Source: Craspedostauros australis (lineage: Eukaryota; Bacillariophyta; Bacillariophyceae; Mastogloiales; Achnanthaceae). From it: DNA of 64,000 bases. The stretch covers positions 496,001 through 560,000 of the forward strand of contig JAMXDE010000027.1 of the NCBI GenBank assembly GCA_026770025.1. Reading direction: 5' to 3'. Below are positions 19,657 through 29,665 of the stretch, one piece after another. Positions within the stretch are counted from its first letter, which is position 1. Each line of letters begins with the position of its first letter. A program made the translations under genes and the position numbers. The notes under the pieces were generated by a model. The model did no database searches and had not been told where the DNA came from. It worked only from the letters and a program-made list of their open reading frames with translations.

Positions 19657-19915
19657 ATTGGCCTCCACCCAAGCCAAAAGACACTAGAGACCAGTGTTGG
19701 TGCCAATGCTGACGTTGCTATTCGTGTGGAGCCATGCATGAAACAAGTGAGACGAGCTAGTGTATGTAGAGTATTTGTAGTTGAAATTAGCATCCTGGTC
19801 CTTCTCGCATGCCATCTGCAGCGATACTCCCATGGGCCGTGCTTCCAGGATTCTTTGCCATGAGTTTGTGTTGATTGTTGCCTTCACCGAGGACTGCAAG
19901 GAGTGTCTTTTTTTT

Positions 19916-21537
19916 TCAGACCCAGCCGTCTCTCACCTTGGACAACAGACTTCCTTCTTTCTTGTCGTCCACACCCCACATATGCTTGTACTGTTTTTCG
20001 AGCGAAGTATCGAGGAGGGCGTTTCGAGAAAGACGAAGTCTTGCCAAGAGCTCCGTCGGAGAGTGAAAATCGAGTGCTTTGAAGATAGTGTTGATAGTCT
20101 CGCGCGCATTGGGACCTTCTTGGGTCCACTTCCTGCTGATCGGGTAATCGACGAGGATCGGCGCATCCGCCCGTGCGCGAAGCTCAATACCCACGTGTTT
20201 GTATTTTCCACCCGAGTAGGGAACACGAGGGACCTTGTCGTTGTGCGAGAAGGATCTGGCATGGCGGAGCTTTCCCTTCTCCTCGAGATGCTTGAAAGCA
20301 TCGCCGAATTCGATGCCCCCAAGTCTCGGAGAGGAGAAGCTGAACACGGTGACTGGGGCAGACTCAGAGAACTTTCCAACGCAAGCCGCTGCGAAGAAAC
20401 CAAACAGCGTTGCTGTGGCTCCCCCGAGAGAGTGCCCTGTGACGTACAGCGAGTATCCATCTTCCCAGCACTTTTCAATATCAGCGACGATCTTACCGAA
20501 AGGAGTATCCTGGTACTTGGTGAAGTCGATGTACCCATTCCAGAATTGTGTGCCTCCGAGCATGGTGCGCGCAAAGCCTTTGTGGAGGCTGACCCATTTG
20601 ATGTCGTTGTCAGTCGTTTTGACAGGCTTCTTGATCCACCTCTGCATATACAATGCGATGCGTCATGCGCGAGAAGAGACGGCGATGAATGGAAGCAACG
20701 ATAAAACCGCAATGGCCGAGCAGCGTGAGTGGATGAGAGGCAAGGCGAAGTCAGCGAGCGAGCAAGTAGACAGGGTTGAAAGGGCTGAAAAGGAGAGAGA
20801 GAGAGATGACTGCCAGTCATGCACAGAGTAGCCTCATGCGAAAGCACGAGCCAAGCCATTGCACTTACCCAGCGTAACGCGTTGAGGTTCGTGCTCCAGT
20901 CCGACAACCTGGACGTTCCACGGAAGACGACCTCGACGCGCTTCTTCCGCTTGTTGACAACGATTGCATGGACACGCGACTCGTCACTTGAAAGTTTGTC
21001 GTCGGCTACTTTCATCAACATTCTTTGTCCATTGAAGTTCCCGTCTGTCATGACTTCGTCGACGTTGGTGCACCAATCCTCACGAAACATTTCCAGCAAT
21101 CTATCTTCTTCGTCTTCTTCGGTTTTCTTCCTGATGAAGCTCCAGTTCTCACGCAATAGCTTCGCCAGGTGCTTGAAGTCGGTTCCCGAGCCACCGCTCC
21201 CACCGAGTTGCTCATAGAGGCCAATCCTCTGAGTACCCACGGCTTTACGCATTTCGGTGATGGTGTAGATGTACCTCGCGAGGGCCAGCATCTCCACACT
21301 GTTAGCGTAGAGCTTAGCGGTATCGCACCTGTCAGGCAGTTCCAGACCGATCGGTGGTCCTTCCCTTTCGGCGATCTTGGCCTTCGTCTTCGCCGTCCAT
21401 TCAAGCTTTTTGAACTTGTTGACGGCTCCCTTGTCGATGGCGGTGGCGGCGGCGGTGGTGGTGGCCGCGATCTCAGCTGATGCTGCAACGACGAGCCCTG
21501 CCCACAGGAGGATAGTGACCTTGTTCAGAATCATCAT
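19916..21537 (-). CDS. Secreted class 3 lipase, copy 2
   Basis: Exon 1 is 21537-20869 (223 codons, ending TGG|GTAAGT). The intron is 20642-20868, and exon 2 is 20641-19916, giving about 464 residues. The two exons join in phase 0 at the same place as in copy 1, just after the DWSTN.NA motif. The N-terminus (ILLWAGLVVAASAE) is a signal peptide. Exon 1 has the strand RVEVVFRGTSR. Exon 2 has GHSLGG around the nucleophile Ser, then HNDKVPRVPY and YKHVGIELRA with candidate Asp and His. The enzyme is predicted to hydrolyse ester bonds of acylglycerols outside the cytosol; real substrate unknown. Reading exon 1 through the intron would give a longer ORF that loses the active site, so the spliced model is preferred. 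Confidence 0.88.
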
Positions 21538-23020
21538 CTTCGCGTGTTCTTGAAGGGAATACTCTTGGTGATTTGGTGTCGATTGTACGGGTACGGTGTT
21601 GTGCTGCCTTCGTTTGTGATGGCAACGAATTTTATGAGCACCTTCCAGACATCATGGTGGTGTTTGGTGTTCTGCGTACTCGCAGGAGCGTGGTCCAGGT
21701 TGTCACTTGCCATTCCCTTGCTCGTTGGCATGGTGCCATGCTCCTCGCCTCCCACAGCTCAACTTGTCTGGTTTGGCCGTGCTGGTACGCGTACGCGTAC
21801 GCGTACTTGAAACCACTTGTGCACATCTCACACCTTGCCGAGCTTCGGCACCCGTCCCAGTGACGAAGCACGATTGTGGGTGGATGTTGGTCGGCGTGCA
21901 CTTCGTTTGAAGCCGTCCAACTTCTGTGCGCAGAGCACGCATCGAGTCGGTCTTCTGTCGCTGCAGGATTTTGCAGAAGAGATGGACAGAACTTGTGCGA
22001 TCGGTTGACACGAATTCGTGTTAGTTTCTCAGGATTCATAAATCTGAAGGGAAACGCTCTGCCATTGGTGTTGTGCGAATCAAGCATCGACACGACATCA
22101 TTGACGCCTGGTGGGTCATGGTATTGCCTTGTGTGGTGATGTTGCTCATTCTGAGTTGGATTCGGCGCGATTCCGCGCGCCACTTTGTTCCTTTTCTGTG
22201 CAACTGAGAACAATACATCAACATCCGATCCGGTTCATAAATCTCAACTTGTTTCGTTGTGCGTTTAGATCAGCAAAGATTGTATGCAACATCCGTCGTC
22301 ATGCAAGATCGGACTCCTTGCAATTCCACTGACCACCAGCCGCCAAGAGGACATTGACATCGAAGTCCTCAAACCTCGCGTAGGTCGTATCTTGGAGCTG
22401 CATCGCCTCTTGATTGAACTATTATGGCCTGCTCTGCTACGACCTACCACAGTACTAGTAGTATTGCATGGTTGTGGTGGAAGTACTGTTGTCTTTCTTG
22501 GGGGAGGAGATTTCATTCTGTCTTGTCGGATCTGGTATCTTCCAACACATTTCATTTTTGCAACCAAAAAAAGAAAAAGTGATGTTTTCGTTGTTTTTCA
22601 GTGTTTTGCTGGCCCAATTGAAGTACGACATGGAGAATGTCGCATTGAGAGTCTTGACCGTTACGATCAATCGCCAGCGACGCTCGGCGACAATGACAAG
22701 ATGGCGCCAAAACCCGCGACCAACATCATCGCCAAACATCGTGTGTCCTTCCACGACAACAAATCGCTGGTCGGTGTTGATCACAATGCGTTTCCTTGTG
22801 AGTATCTTCACCATCGTCATCTAAGTGCTCGTACGCAGCACTTGCTTGGTCACGAATAGAGTCGGATTCGGACTCCAGAACGGTACAATATTGAGCAGAA
22901 GAGTCTGTTCCAGAGAACAACATAGGAAGCCGGTGATACAGCAGGCAGCGACGCAATCGTCTCCACAGCACGAACAGACAAAGGCAATTGCGTCCGCAAG
23001 CGCTGATTGCGTTGGTTCAC
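21538..23020. other. Intergenic region between lipase 2 and the pantothenate kinase gene
   Basis: A divergent promoter region. It contains a (GTACGC)n tract near 21785-21806. A 191-codon ORF (22284-22859) ends before the kinase gene; its last part could mimic a 5' exon with a GTGAGT donor at 22798, but no good acceptor in the right phase was found. I call nothing here. Confidence 0.45.
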
Positions 23021-23166
23021 ATGATGACAGCCGTGGACGTGCCAGCAAGCGAGCTTGCCTCGCCGGGTGCCAAGGACGCATCGGCGGATGCATCGGCACC
23101 ATCAGGCACAGGGCCAACAACACCGTCGAAATCGAAACCGAAACCGACCGAAGCGCCGACAACTCC

Positions 23167-23203
<37 letters not shown>

Positions 23204-25947
23204 GCAACAACTAACACATCACCAACAAACAAGTCGCCTCCGGCTGCCATTATGCCCTCAAAAACAAAAACAAACACAAACACGGCGTTGATGGGCGAAG
23301 ACAACGAGGAGATCAGACGATGGAAGAGTGATCTGCCGTCGCGACATGAGAAGTACGCGCTGTGCGTCTCCATCGGCAACACGCACTGCAATTGGTCGTT
23401 GCTGGAGCAGAACAACTCCAAATTCAACCCCACGTATTTCTGGAGGTGAGTTCAAGTTGCCTGCTCTTGTGCGTTGTGCCCTGTGCCTTGTTCGTGGTTG
23501 ATCTCGTGCTTGGTGCTGACTTCAACGATCTTATGTCCGACGTACAGTACGGCATGCAAGGGTTTATTCCCACGACAAGACATACATCTTCTGCACTCGA
23601 TTTCACCGTGCTTGCTCGCTCACTCAACCTCACACTCGCATTTACGCTCGCGTTCATACCGTACCATATGTTGTACTTCCCACATGTACAACAACCTGCT
23701 CAATACTGCCATGCTACTGTTTTCGCACATGGTGTGCATGGTACGCACGAACAGATCCCCTGTGCCAACAAATGAGAATGAGGAGGACGAGCCGTCTTTG
23801 GTTCTCTCGCGTCACTTCCCCGCGAATGCGTTCAAGCTGCTGTTCGGCGACAGCCAAAATGAACCGACGAAGACGGCCACCCTGAGGCATGTGACGGTGC
23901 GCAGAATTCCGACGCTATCCATTGTGGTTGTCAGCACGAACACGGAACATCTCGACAGCGTCCGGTACATATTCAGAGATCTGCCGCACAAAATCATTCC
24001 CTTGCACAATGTTGACTTCCTCAGCAGAGAGAACGGATGCTACGACACCATGGGCGTGGACAGGGCAGCCGCCGTTTTCAGCGCATTTTACCAATCCAGC
24101 GGTCCGTGCATGGTGATTGATTCCGGGACGGCGATGACGTACACGGCCGTGTCCAAGGAAGGCAAGTTCATCGGAGGCGGCATCACACCGGGTGTGCGCG
24201 CGCGATTGCTCAGCATGAGCGACTACTGCGGCAACCTCCCTTGCCTACAGTTCGACGAATGTCTCCGGGCGCTCAACATGGCCGGTGTCAACCACAGCCA
24301 AAAGATGCGGGCGTTCATGAATGGAACCACAAGGGAACAGATGCTGTCGAGCGTGCTATCGGAGCTTTCGGCCGTCGTGATCAGGGTGGTGTCCGAGTTC
24401 TTGGAGGACGCGAAGGAAGCCCAGCCACACACACCAACCAACGACTCACCCACAAAAAACGGGGACCGGGCTGGCGCGGCTTCGAGGCCGAAGCTACCGA
24501 CTGTCTTTCTCACAGGCGGTGGTTCCGAGATGATCAATAAGCTCCTGATCCCCGAGGACATAGCACGCGCCTTCCAGTTCGCCAATATCGAAAGCATCCC
24601 GATTCCGGGAGTCGACTACGAGAAGTACAAAACCCGCCATCTCGTCGTGATGGGTGCTTGCGCCTTGCTCAATCAACGCATTGAAGAGGTCCAATCCCGG
24701 CTCACGCCACTGGATGATCTGCGCGAGCAGCTCGTGGGGCAACGCGTCGTGCGCCCATTGGAGAAGGCCAACGCCGATGGCGAGTTCATCGAACGCGGCA
24801 CGATCGCGAAGATAATCCTCGGCGACACCATCGACCACGATCGCTTCGCTATCAAATTCGATGACAGCAGCGATCTGGAAGAGAGCGACGTTTTGGAAGT
24901 ATATGGTACGTCCATCTCTGGAATGGGCTTGAGATTTGTTGGAATGCACAGCTGTCGCAGTGAATGCGATGCGATGGAAAGCAATGCTATGGAATGCAAT
25001 GGAACGAAATGATGAAGTACCACTACACATCGCTTCCATGCATACATCCGTCCGCGTGTGTAGCTTCTGCTTTATTGCTGGTCGTTGTTGATCGTTGGTT
25101 GTTGGTTATTGGTTGTTGTGACAAATTCTCTCACAAAAACTCTTGTCATTGGAACTTCATGTTGTCATTTTGCAACTTGCTCGCAATGCACTCCTTCGAA
25201 CTGCAATGCGCCGACATGCACCGTTGCACGTAACCGATGCCAATTCTCCGTTGCATCAATCGGCGTGCTCTTCCGCTTGCAGAGGCTCTTTGCCTCTACT
25301 GCAAGAAAGGAGAGGCGCAAGCTGTTCAAGTACCGCACCACGAGGGGAAGGAGCTGCAGTGCGAAACGGCAAAAGAAGAGCTCAAGAAACGATCGGCGAA
25401 GGTACAGAAGGCAACTATCCAAGAGAAGGATGATCTGATGCAGATGGATGAAGATGACGCCGATGAGGCTGTTGCCGAAGCTGTTGCCGACAACGACAAC
25501 GTTGGTGCCACCGAAGCTGTCGCCGAGGTGATCCCCGAAGTTGAAGTAATCGAACCAAGCAGCAAGAACAAGCGCACGGCGCAATCCGCCCCAGGGACAG
25601 AGACGGACGAGGCGGAAACGCCATCGAAGCGACAAAAGTCGAAAACAAAGAGGAGCAAGCAAAAGAAGAACAAGAAGAGCTCCCACATGGACCACGTCGG
25701 CAAGCGCGTCGCGAAGACGTTTGAGATACCGCCTGCGGACGACGCCAATGGCTTGGAAGGGGCAACAGCGCAAACCTTCTTCGGAACCATCGACAAATAC
25801 GTGAAGCCTACCAAATACGACCCCACACCATTGTGGCATGTTAGGTACGACGACGATGACGAAGAGGAGTATGACGAGAATGACGTGAAGATTGGCTTGG
25901 AACTGTACGAACGCACGAAAGCGCAGGACAAGAATCCAGTCTCGTAA
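23021..25947 (+). CDS. coaX: Type III pantothenate kinase with two C-terminal Tudor-like modules
   Basis: Three exons: 23021-23445, 23755-24905 and 25283-25947 (746 residues). The donors are GTGAGT and GTACGT, the acceptors ACAG and GCAG, and phases match (2, then 1). The kinase phosphorylates pantothenate using ATP, the first committed step to coenzyme A. Motifs: SIGNTHCNW (residues 117-125, close to the cyanobacterial IGNS.LHW form), GVDRAAAVFSAF, DSGTAMTYT, GGGITPGVR and LTGGGSEM. The N-terminal 100 residues are a Ser/Thr/Ala-rich linker of low complexity. After the kinase come two related modules (about 465-525 and 670-737) with the pattern VG(Q/K)RV...GTI....(F/W)..(K/R)(F/Y)DD, separated by a Lys-rich, nuclear-signal-like region (PSKRQKSKTKRSK). 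This resembles Tudor/Agenet folds. The start is the first in-frame ATG; an upstream exon is not excluded. Confidence 0.82.
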
Positions 25948-26465
25948 ACTACGCCGCGCTCTTCCGCGTCGTATGCTGGGACCTATATGTGATGGAGAAA
26001 CCTACTCGTACGACGATGAGCAATGCTATACCACAGACTGCAAGAGTAGGATGTATGGTCGGTTGGGGGAGGAACCGTTCCACAAGTGTAAGTGTGACGC
26101 AGTGAACTCTTTATAGTCAATTAATCTGCTCGACTTGACTGTCCTGTACGACTATGTGTTTCACGTACGCACCCAATCACCCATCCTGCTGGAAATCTCT
26201 ATTCTCGTGTCCTTGTCTACAATTGAAATCGCCTGACTTGTTCGACTGCATGAGATTCGCGGACGAAACGAAGAACGATCATGTCGTCACTCACTTTTTG
26301 TGAATGGGGAGAAGCCGACAAACACACCAACACATCAACCGACGGCTGCATCAACGAGGGAGAATCGCAGCTGGGCCGACAAGATCGGATGCCGATCACT
26401 TGCTTGACACCTGCTTGCGATCAGCACGACAACCTACGCACGAAGTGACTGTTTTCACATCGCCA
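25948..26465. other. Intergenic region, 3' of the kinase gene and 5' of the DUF6816 gene
   Basis: Both neighbours read rightward. An in-frame ATG at 26304 extends the next ORF by 54 codons, but those residues lack a sensible targeting signal, so this stretch is read as 5' UTR and promoter. Confidence 0.45.
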
Positions 26466-27581
26466 ATGAGCAAGCCATCCGTGCCCAGCATGGTACCCCG
26501 CGTCGCCCTCTTCGCAACCGCAGGATTGCTCCTCACGGGCTCCTGTTCCTGCTTTCCACAAATTTTGAAGACATCCACAGTTCAAATCCCTTCAATTTCG
26601 CAGCAGGTGCCGATCCAGCGTCATGAGTATGCAAACCGTTCGTGCTTTGGATTGCGCATGCGGAACGAGGACGGTGTTGATTGCCACGATGAAACAAGCA
26701 CGCCGCAGCAGCTCAACGATCGACGTGCATTTCTGGCTGCCTCCGCCACGGCCGCCGGCATTGGCGCCCAGCTCGCCTCTCCGACCGCAGCCAATGCCGC
26801 CGATCCATCGTCCATGATGGCCAACATCATGGCATCGTCGCAGATACCACCATCGAGCAACTTGGGTGTTGGTCTTCTGGAAAGTCGGGTCTCCGCCAAT
26901 GCGCTCAATCCGCCACCGTACGGAATGGAAGGCCAGGACGTGTTCTATCCCCAATGGTTCTCCGGGACGTGGCAGGTCCGATCGGTCACCAAGGACGTGC
27001 AGGCACCCTGTGGCGTGGGTCTGTTCGGTGGTAACACGACGTACACCAACGCCAAGAACGACATTGGCAACGCGTTGCTGTATGACAGCCGCTTCGTGTC
27101 GACCGCCGATGGCAAGACGATCGCTGATCGCGAGTACAACGTCAAGTCCATCGCGAAGGTGGCCATGGGCGTCAACAGCGTCGTCGATGTGAGCATGGCG
27201 TCGCCCAATAAGTTTTCGTGCCTCCTCGCGCCGGTCGGTGCCCCATCGATGCTGGCAGTCGACCTCATCGTCTTGAATCGACGGCAGGAACGCATCTCGG
27301 AGAATCAGTTCGATTGCAGCGAGGTCGTGCGAGAGATCGCGACGCCCGTTGACAAACCCCGGCAGACCCCATCGGTGCTGAAGGAAATCGAGACGACCTC
27401 GCTCTACACCTACCTTCCGGAGACGGATGAAGTGCGCTGCCGTCAGCGCTCGGCATCGTTCTTGCTGCCGTCGAACGAAAATCCGATAGCGATGCGTATG
27501 TGGCAGCTCAGCCAAGGACGCGCGACAGATGTTCGCTACTACGATGTGTCCTACTCCAGAAAGGAAGCCACAGTGTCGTGA
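26466..27581 (+). CDS. DUF6816-type plastid lumenal protein, 371 aa
   Basis: Start chosen at 26466 because a clean signal peptide follows (VALFATAGLLLTGSCSC) with Phe at the predicted +1 site (C|FPQ), the feature heterokont algae use to send proteins into complex plastids. Residues about 86-112 form a second signal with twin Arg (DRRAFLAASATAAGIGAQL...ANA|A), typical of Tat export into the thylakoid lumen. The mature part has conserved aromatic and Gly blocks (QDVFYPQWFSGTWQVRSV, SFLLPSNENP, DVRYYDVSYSR) that I associate with the DUF6816 family of photosynthetic organisms. Biochemical role unknown. An upstream in-frame ATG at 26304 would bury the signal peptide. Confidence 0.78.
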   Translation: MSKPSVPSMVPRVALFATAGLLLTGSCSCFPQILKTSTVQIPSISQQVPIQRHEYANRSCFGLRMRNEDGVDCHDETSTPQQLNDRRAFLAASATAAGIGAQLASPTAANAADPSSMMANIMASSQIPPSSNLGVGLLESRVSANALNPPPYGMEGQDVFYPQWFSGTWQVRSVTKDVQAPCGVGLFGGNTTYTNAKNDIGNALLYDSRFVSTADGKTIADREYNVKSIAKVAMGVNSVVDVSMASPNKFSCLLAPVGAPSMLAVDLIVLNRRQERISENQFDCSEVVREIATPVDKPRQTPSVLKEIETTSLYTYLPETDEVRCRQRSASFLLPSNENPIAMRMWQLSQGRATDVRYYDVSYSRKEATVS

Positions 27582-27978
27582 GTGGGATTATAAGTGTGAG
27601 GAGACGATGCGAGTATTAACACATAAAGAAGTGGAGCATCAACGCAACGCCCCAGCAAGTCCCATTTTTCATTTGTCTTCATGTCTCTACAATGATGATT
27701 GTTAGACTATCTCTTCCTCCACTAACCCGGCATGTTGGACAGACCATTCCAAAAGAGTGATCGTACGGGTCGACTTTCGCCGATGCGAGACCGTTGACAC
27801 TTTTCAGCGATCGAAACATGTGCTTGTCCGTTGCAAAAGCGGAGAGGAGAAATGGCGAAACGAAACCTCACTTTTTGATGTGTGGTTGCTCGTGATTTGC
27901 ATCGGTGCACAGAAAGGCTGCCGAGCGTCCTTGGAAATTGGAAAACCAACGAAGCCGACAGAGATCGCACTGACGACA
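27582..27978. other. Intergenic region, 5' of the four-segment membrane protein
   Basis: The reading frame of the next gene stays open back to about 27757 but contains no ATG before 27979. An unseen upstream exon is possible. Confidence 0.4.
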
Positions 27979-29379
27979 ATGATGCATTCGACGCCAAGAG
28001 CGACAAGAGCAACAAGAGCAACAACGAAGGGACAGGAAGACAGAAGTATGGCTAGCTCGATGACGAGATCGGAATCAAGAATGATGAGTGGCAAGATACG
28101 CGTAGCGCAAGCAAATTCTGCCATCGGAGAAGCATCACTGGAGGCGACGTCGTCGAAGCAACACATCAAGTCTCAGCAGGGTTATGTACAGCAACGAGAG
28201 CAACCAGTGGAGCAATCAACACAGCAGCCAGTCAGACCGCCACTCGAGCGAAGCACAGCCATTCACTCCCAATTGAGCAGACGATGGATATTCGCAGCAT
28301 CGTGCATCGTGTTGATCAGCATGCTGCAGACCGCCGATGCAGCAGCGGCCTCATCATCTGCCTCGACATCGACATCAGCAGCAACAGCCGTGGCAGACGG
28401 CGCAGGTGACGATTGGGTCACGACCGTGGCATTATCGTTGCTCTTCGCCTTCTGTACAACGTTGGTAGGTTCCTTCTTGGCCTACTTGTCGTACTTGGAC
28501 GACATCTTCGTGCGTGAATACTGGCGAGAAGGAACAACGGTGGAAGCGGATGTCGTATCCTCCGTGATCCTGTCAAGCCGTCAAATGGAGCGAGGGACGT
28601 TAACGGCACCATCACAAGCCGCCAACCCCAAACAACCGGCCTCCGACATGACAGATCAAATACGCAACGGCAACCACAGCCACCTCGTCTTCGATCGATG
28701 TGACGTCCTGCATCACATCACAATCGAGTACAGCCACAACCTGGATGTCGACTACAAGATCCGAATCCGGAAGAAGGTTCAGGCGTACGAATCCGATTTC
28801 TACTATCCTACTATTCCCACCATGAATATCCAGCACGACGTCACCAAGACTCTGATGCTCCCGTCCGGAAACAACGAAGAAGCGATCCCGCAGCAGGTTG
28901 ACACTGCTTGTGCATCGCCCATAGTCCGCACCAAATCGAACTACAGGCTACTGGTGGACAACTTCGAAGATGAGAATCGCAAAATCGCCGTGCTCGTGCT
29001 ACCCAGCCATCCGCAATCGGGCTTGCCCAAGAATCATGTCAAACGGCTGAATACGCTAGCGCGACGATTCCTCCCGTTGGCCTTTGTCGGCATGAATTGC
29101 GTCATTCTGGCATTTTGCCTGTCAGTGGCATCGCATGCCGTGGAAGATCACGGTGGAGGATTGATGAAGCCATTGTTCGGTATCTTCATCCTTCTGTGCG
29201 CATTGCAAATTCCATTCATTGCATTCATGGGACATGGTGCGATGGAGGAAATGCTGCGGCAGGACTACTGGGACTCTGGTGAATTGGTGCCACATGCGTA
29301 CGATGACTCGTCGTTATCGTCTGGCTCCGACGCATTCCTGACGGGATATCCCCAGAATACAGCCTCTAGCAGTCTGTGA
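27979..29379 (+). CDS. Multi-pass membrane protein of unknown function, 466 aa
   Basis: I do not recognise the family. Residues 1-100 are Ser/Gln/Arg-rich and probably disordered. Hydrophobic segments lie at about 103-124 (ending ADAAAA; could be a cleaved or internal signal), 147-172 (SLLFAFCTTLVGSFLAYLSY), about 378-400 (LAFVGMNCVILAFCLSVA) and about 412-435 (FGIFILLCALQIPFIAFM). Between the second and third is a soluble region of about 200 residues with beta-type patterns (YKIRIRKKVQAYES, YRLLVDNFEDENRKIAVLVL). The tail is acidic and Ser-rich. It faces the GT47 gene in convergent orientation, with 286 bp between stops. The start is the first in-frame ATG. Confidence 0.65.
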   Translation: MMHSTPRATRATRATTKGQEDRSMASSMTRSESRMMSGKIRVAQANSAIGEASLEATSSKQHIKSQQGYVQQREQPVEQSTQQPVRPPLERSTAIHSQLSRRWIFAASCIVLISMLQTADAAAASSSASTSTSAATAVADGAGDDWVTTVALSLLFAFCTTLVGSFLAYLSYLDDIFVREYWREGTTVEADVVSSVILSSRQMERGTLTAPSQAANPKQPASDMTDQIRNGNHSHLVFDRCDVLHHITIEYSHNLDVDYKIRIRKKVQAYESDFYYPTIPTMNIQHDVTKTLMLPSGNNEEAIPQQVDTACASPIVRTKSNYRLLVDNFEDENRKIAVLVLPSHPQSGLPKNHVKRLNTLARRFLPLAFVGMNCVILAFCLSVASHAVEDHGGGLMKPLFGIFILLCALQIPFIAFMGHGAMEEMLRQDYWDSGELVPHAYDDSSLSSGSDAFLTGYPQNTASSSL

Positions 29380-29665
29380 AGAAGAAAGAGGCGAATGCGC
29401 CAAGCGAGGTAACTAGTAACGAAAGCGAAAGCTCGGCGTCGCACTCGTCGATGGCAGCAAAGCTTGTGTCAGACATGCAGCGCAGCAAGTGTAACTCAGG
29501 AGCGCGCTCACGGGAGGAAATTCACTGGTTTACTTCACTGCTCGTATTGCATTTGCTAGTCAATAGTCAACTCTATTAACCAACTCTACGTTGCTTTCGC
29601 ATCGGGTTGCATTGGCATGCTTTGCTCGCTGCAGTCCTCTATTTACACTGCAAGACCCTCAACGA

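Larger units (their letters stand above)
17683..19915. other. Gene-poor, repeat-rich interval between the transposon and lipase 2
   Basis: I find no convincing gene. It contains related GGTAAC-ATTGG motifs in direct and inverted orientation (17896-17921, about 18136-18151, 19625-19650) and a perfect 24-bp palindrome at 19301-19324. An ORF at 18532-18960 (+, 142 codons) has no recognisable motif, and its upstream frame is not clearly coding. This could be the decayed remains of another element. Confidence 0.4.

Noticed and set aside
20869-21537. Reading lipase 2 as an unspliced 534-codon ORF
   Set aside because: The unspliced frame runs through the intron and then out of frame with the GHSLGG active site; the spliced model restores the family and matches the lipase 1 intron position.
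22284-22859. 191-codon ORF, with a possible GTGAGT donor at 22798, as first exon of the pantothenate kinase
   Set aside because: In the open stretch before the kinase exon the only phase-matching acceptor is a poor CAAG at 23000. The first in-frame ATG at 23021 needs no extra exon.
26592-27515. 307-codon ORF on the minus strand
   Set aside because: Antisense to the DUF6816 gene, which has coherent targeting signals and conserved blocks.
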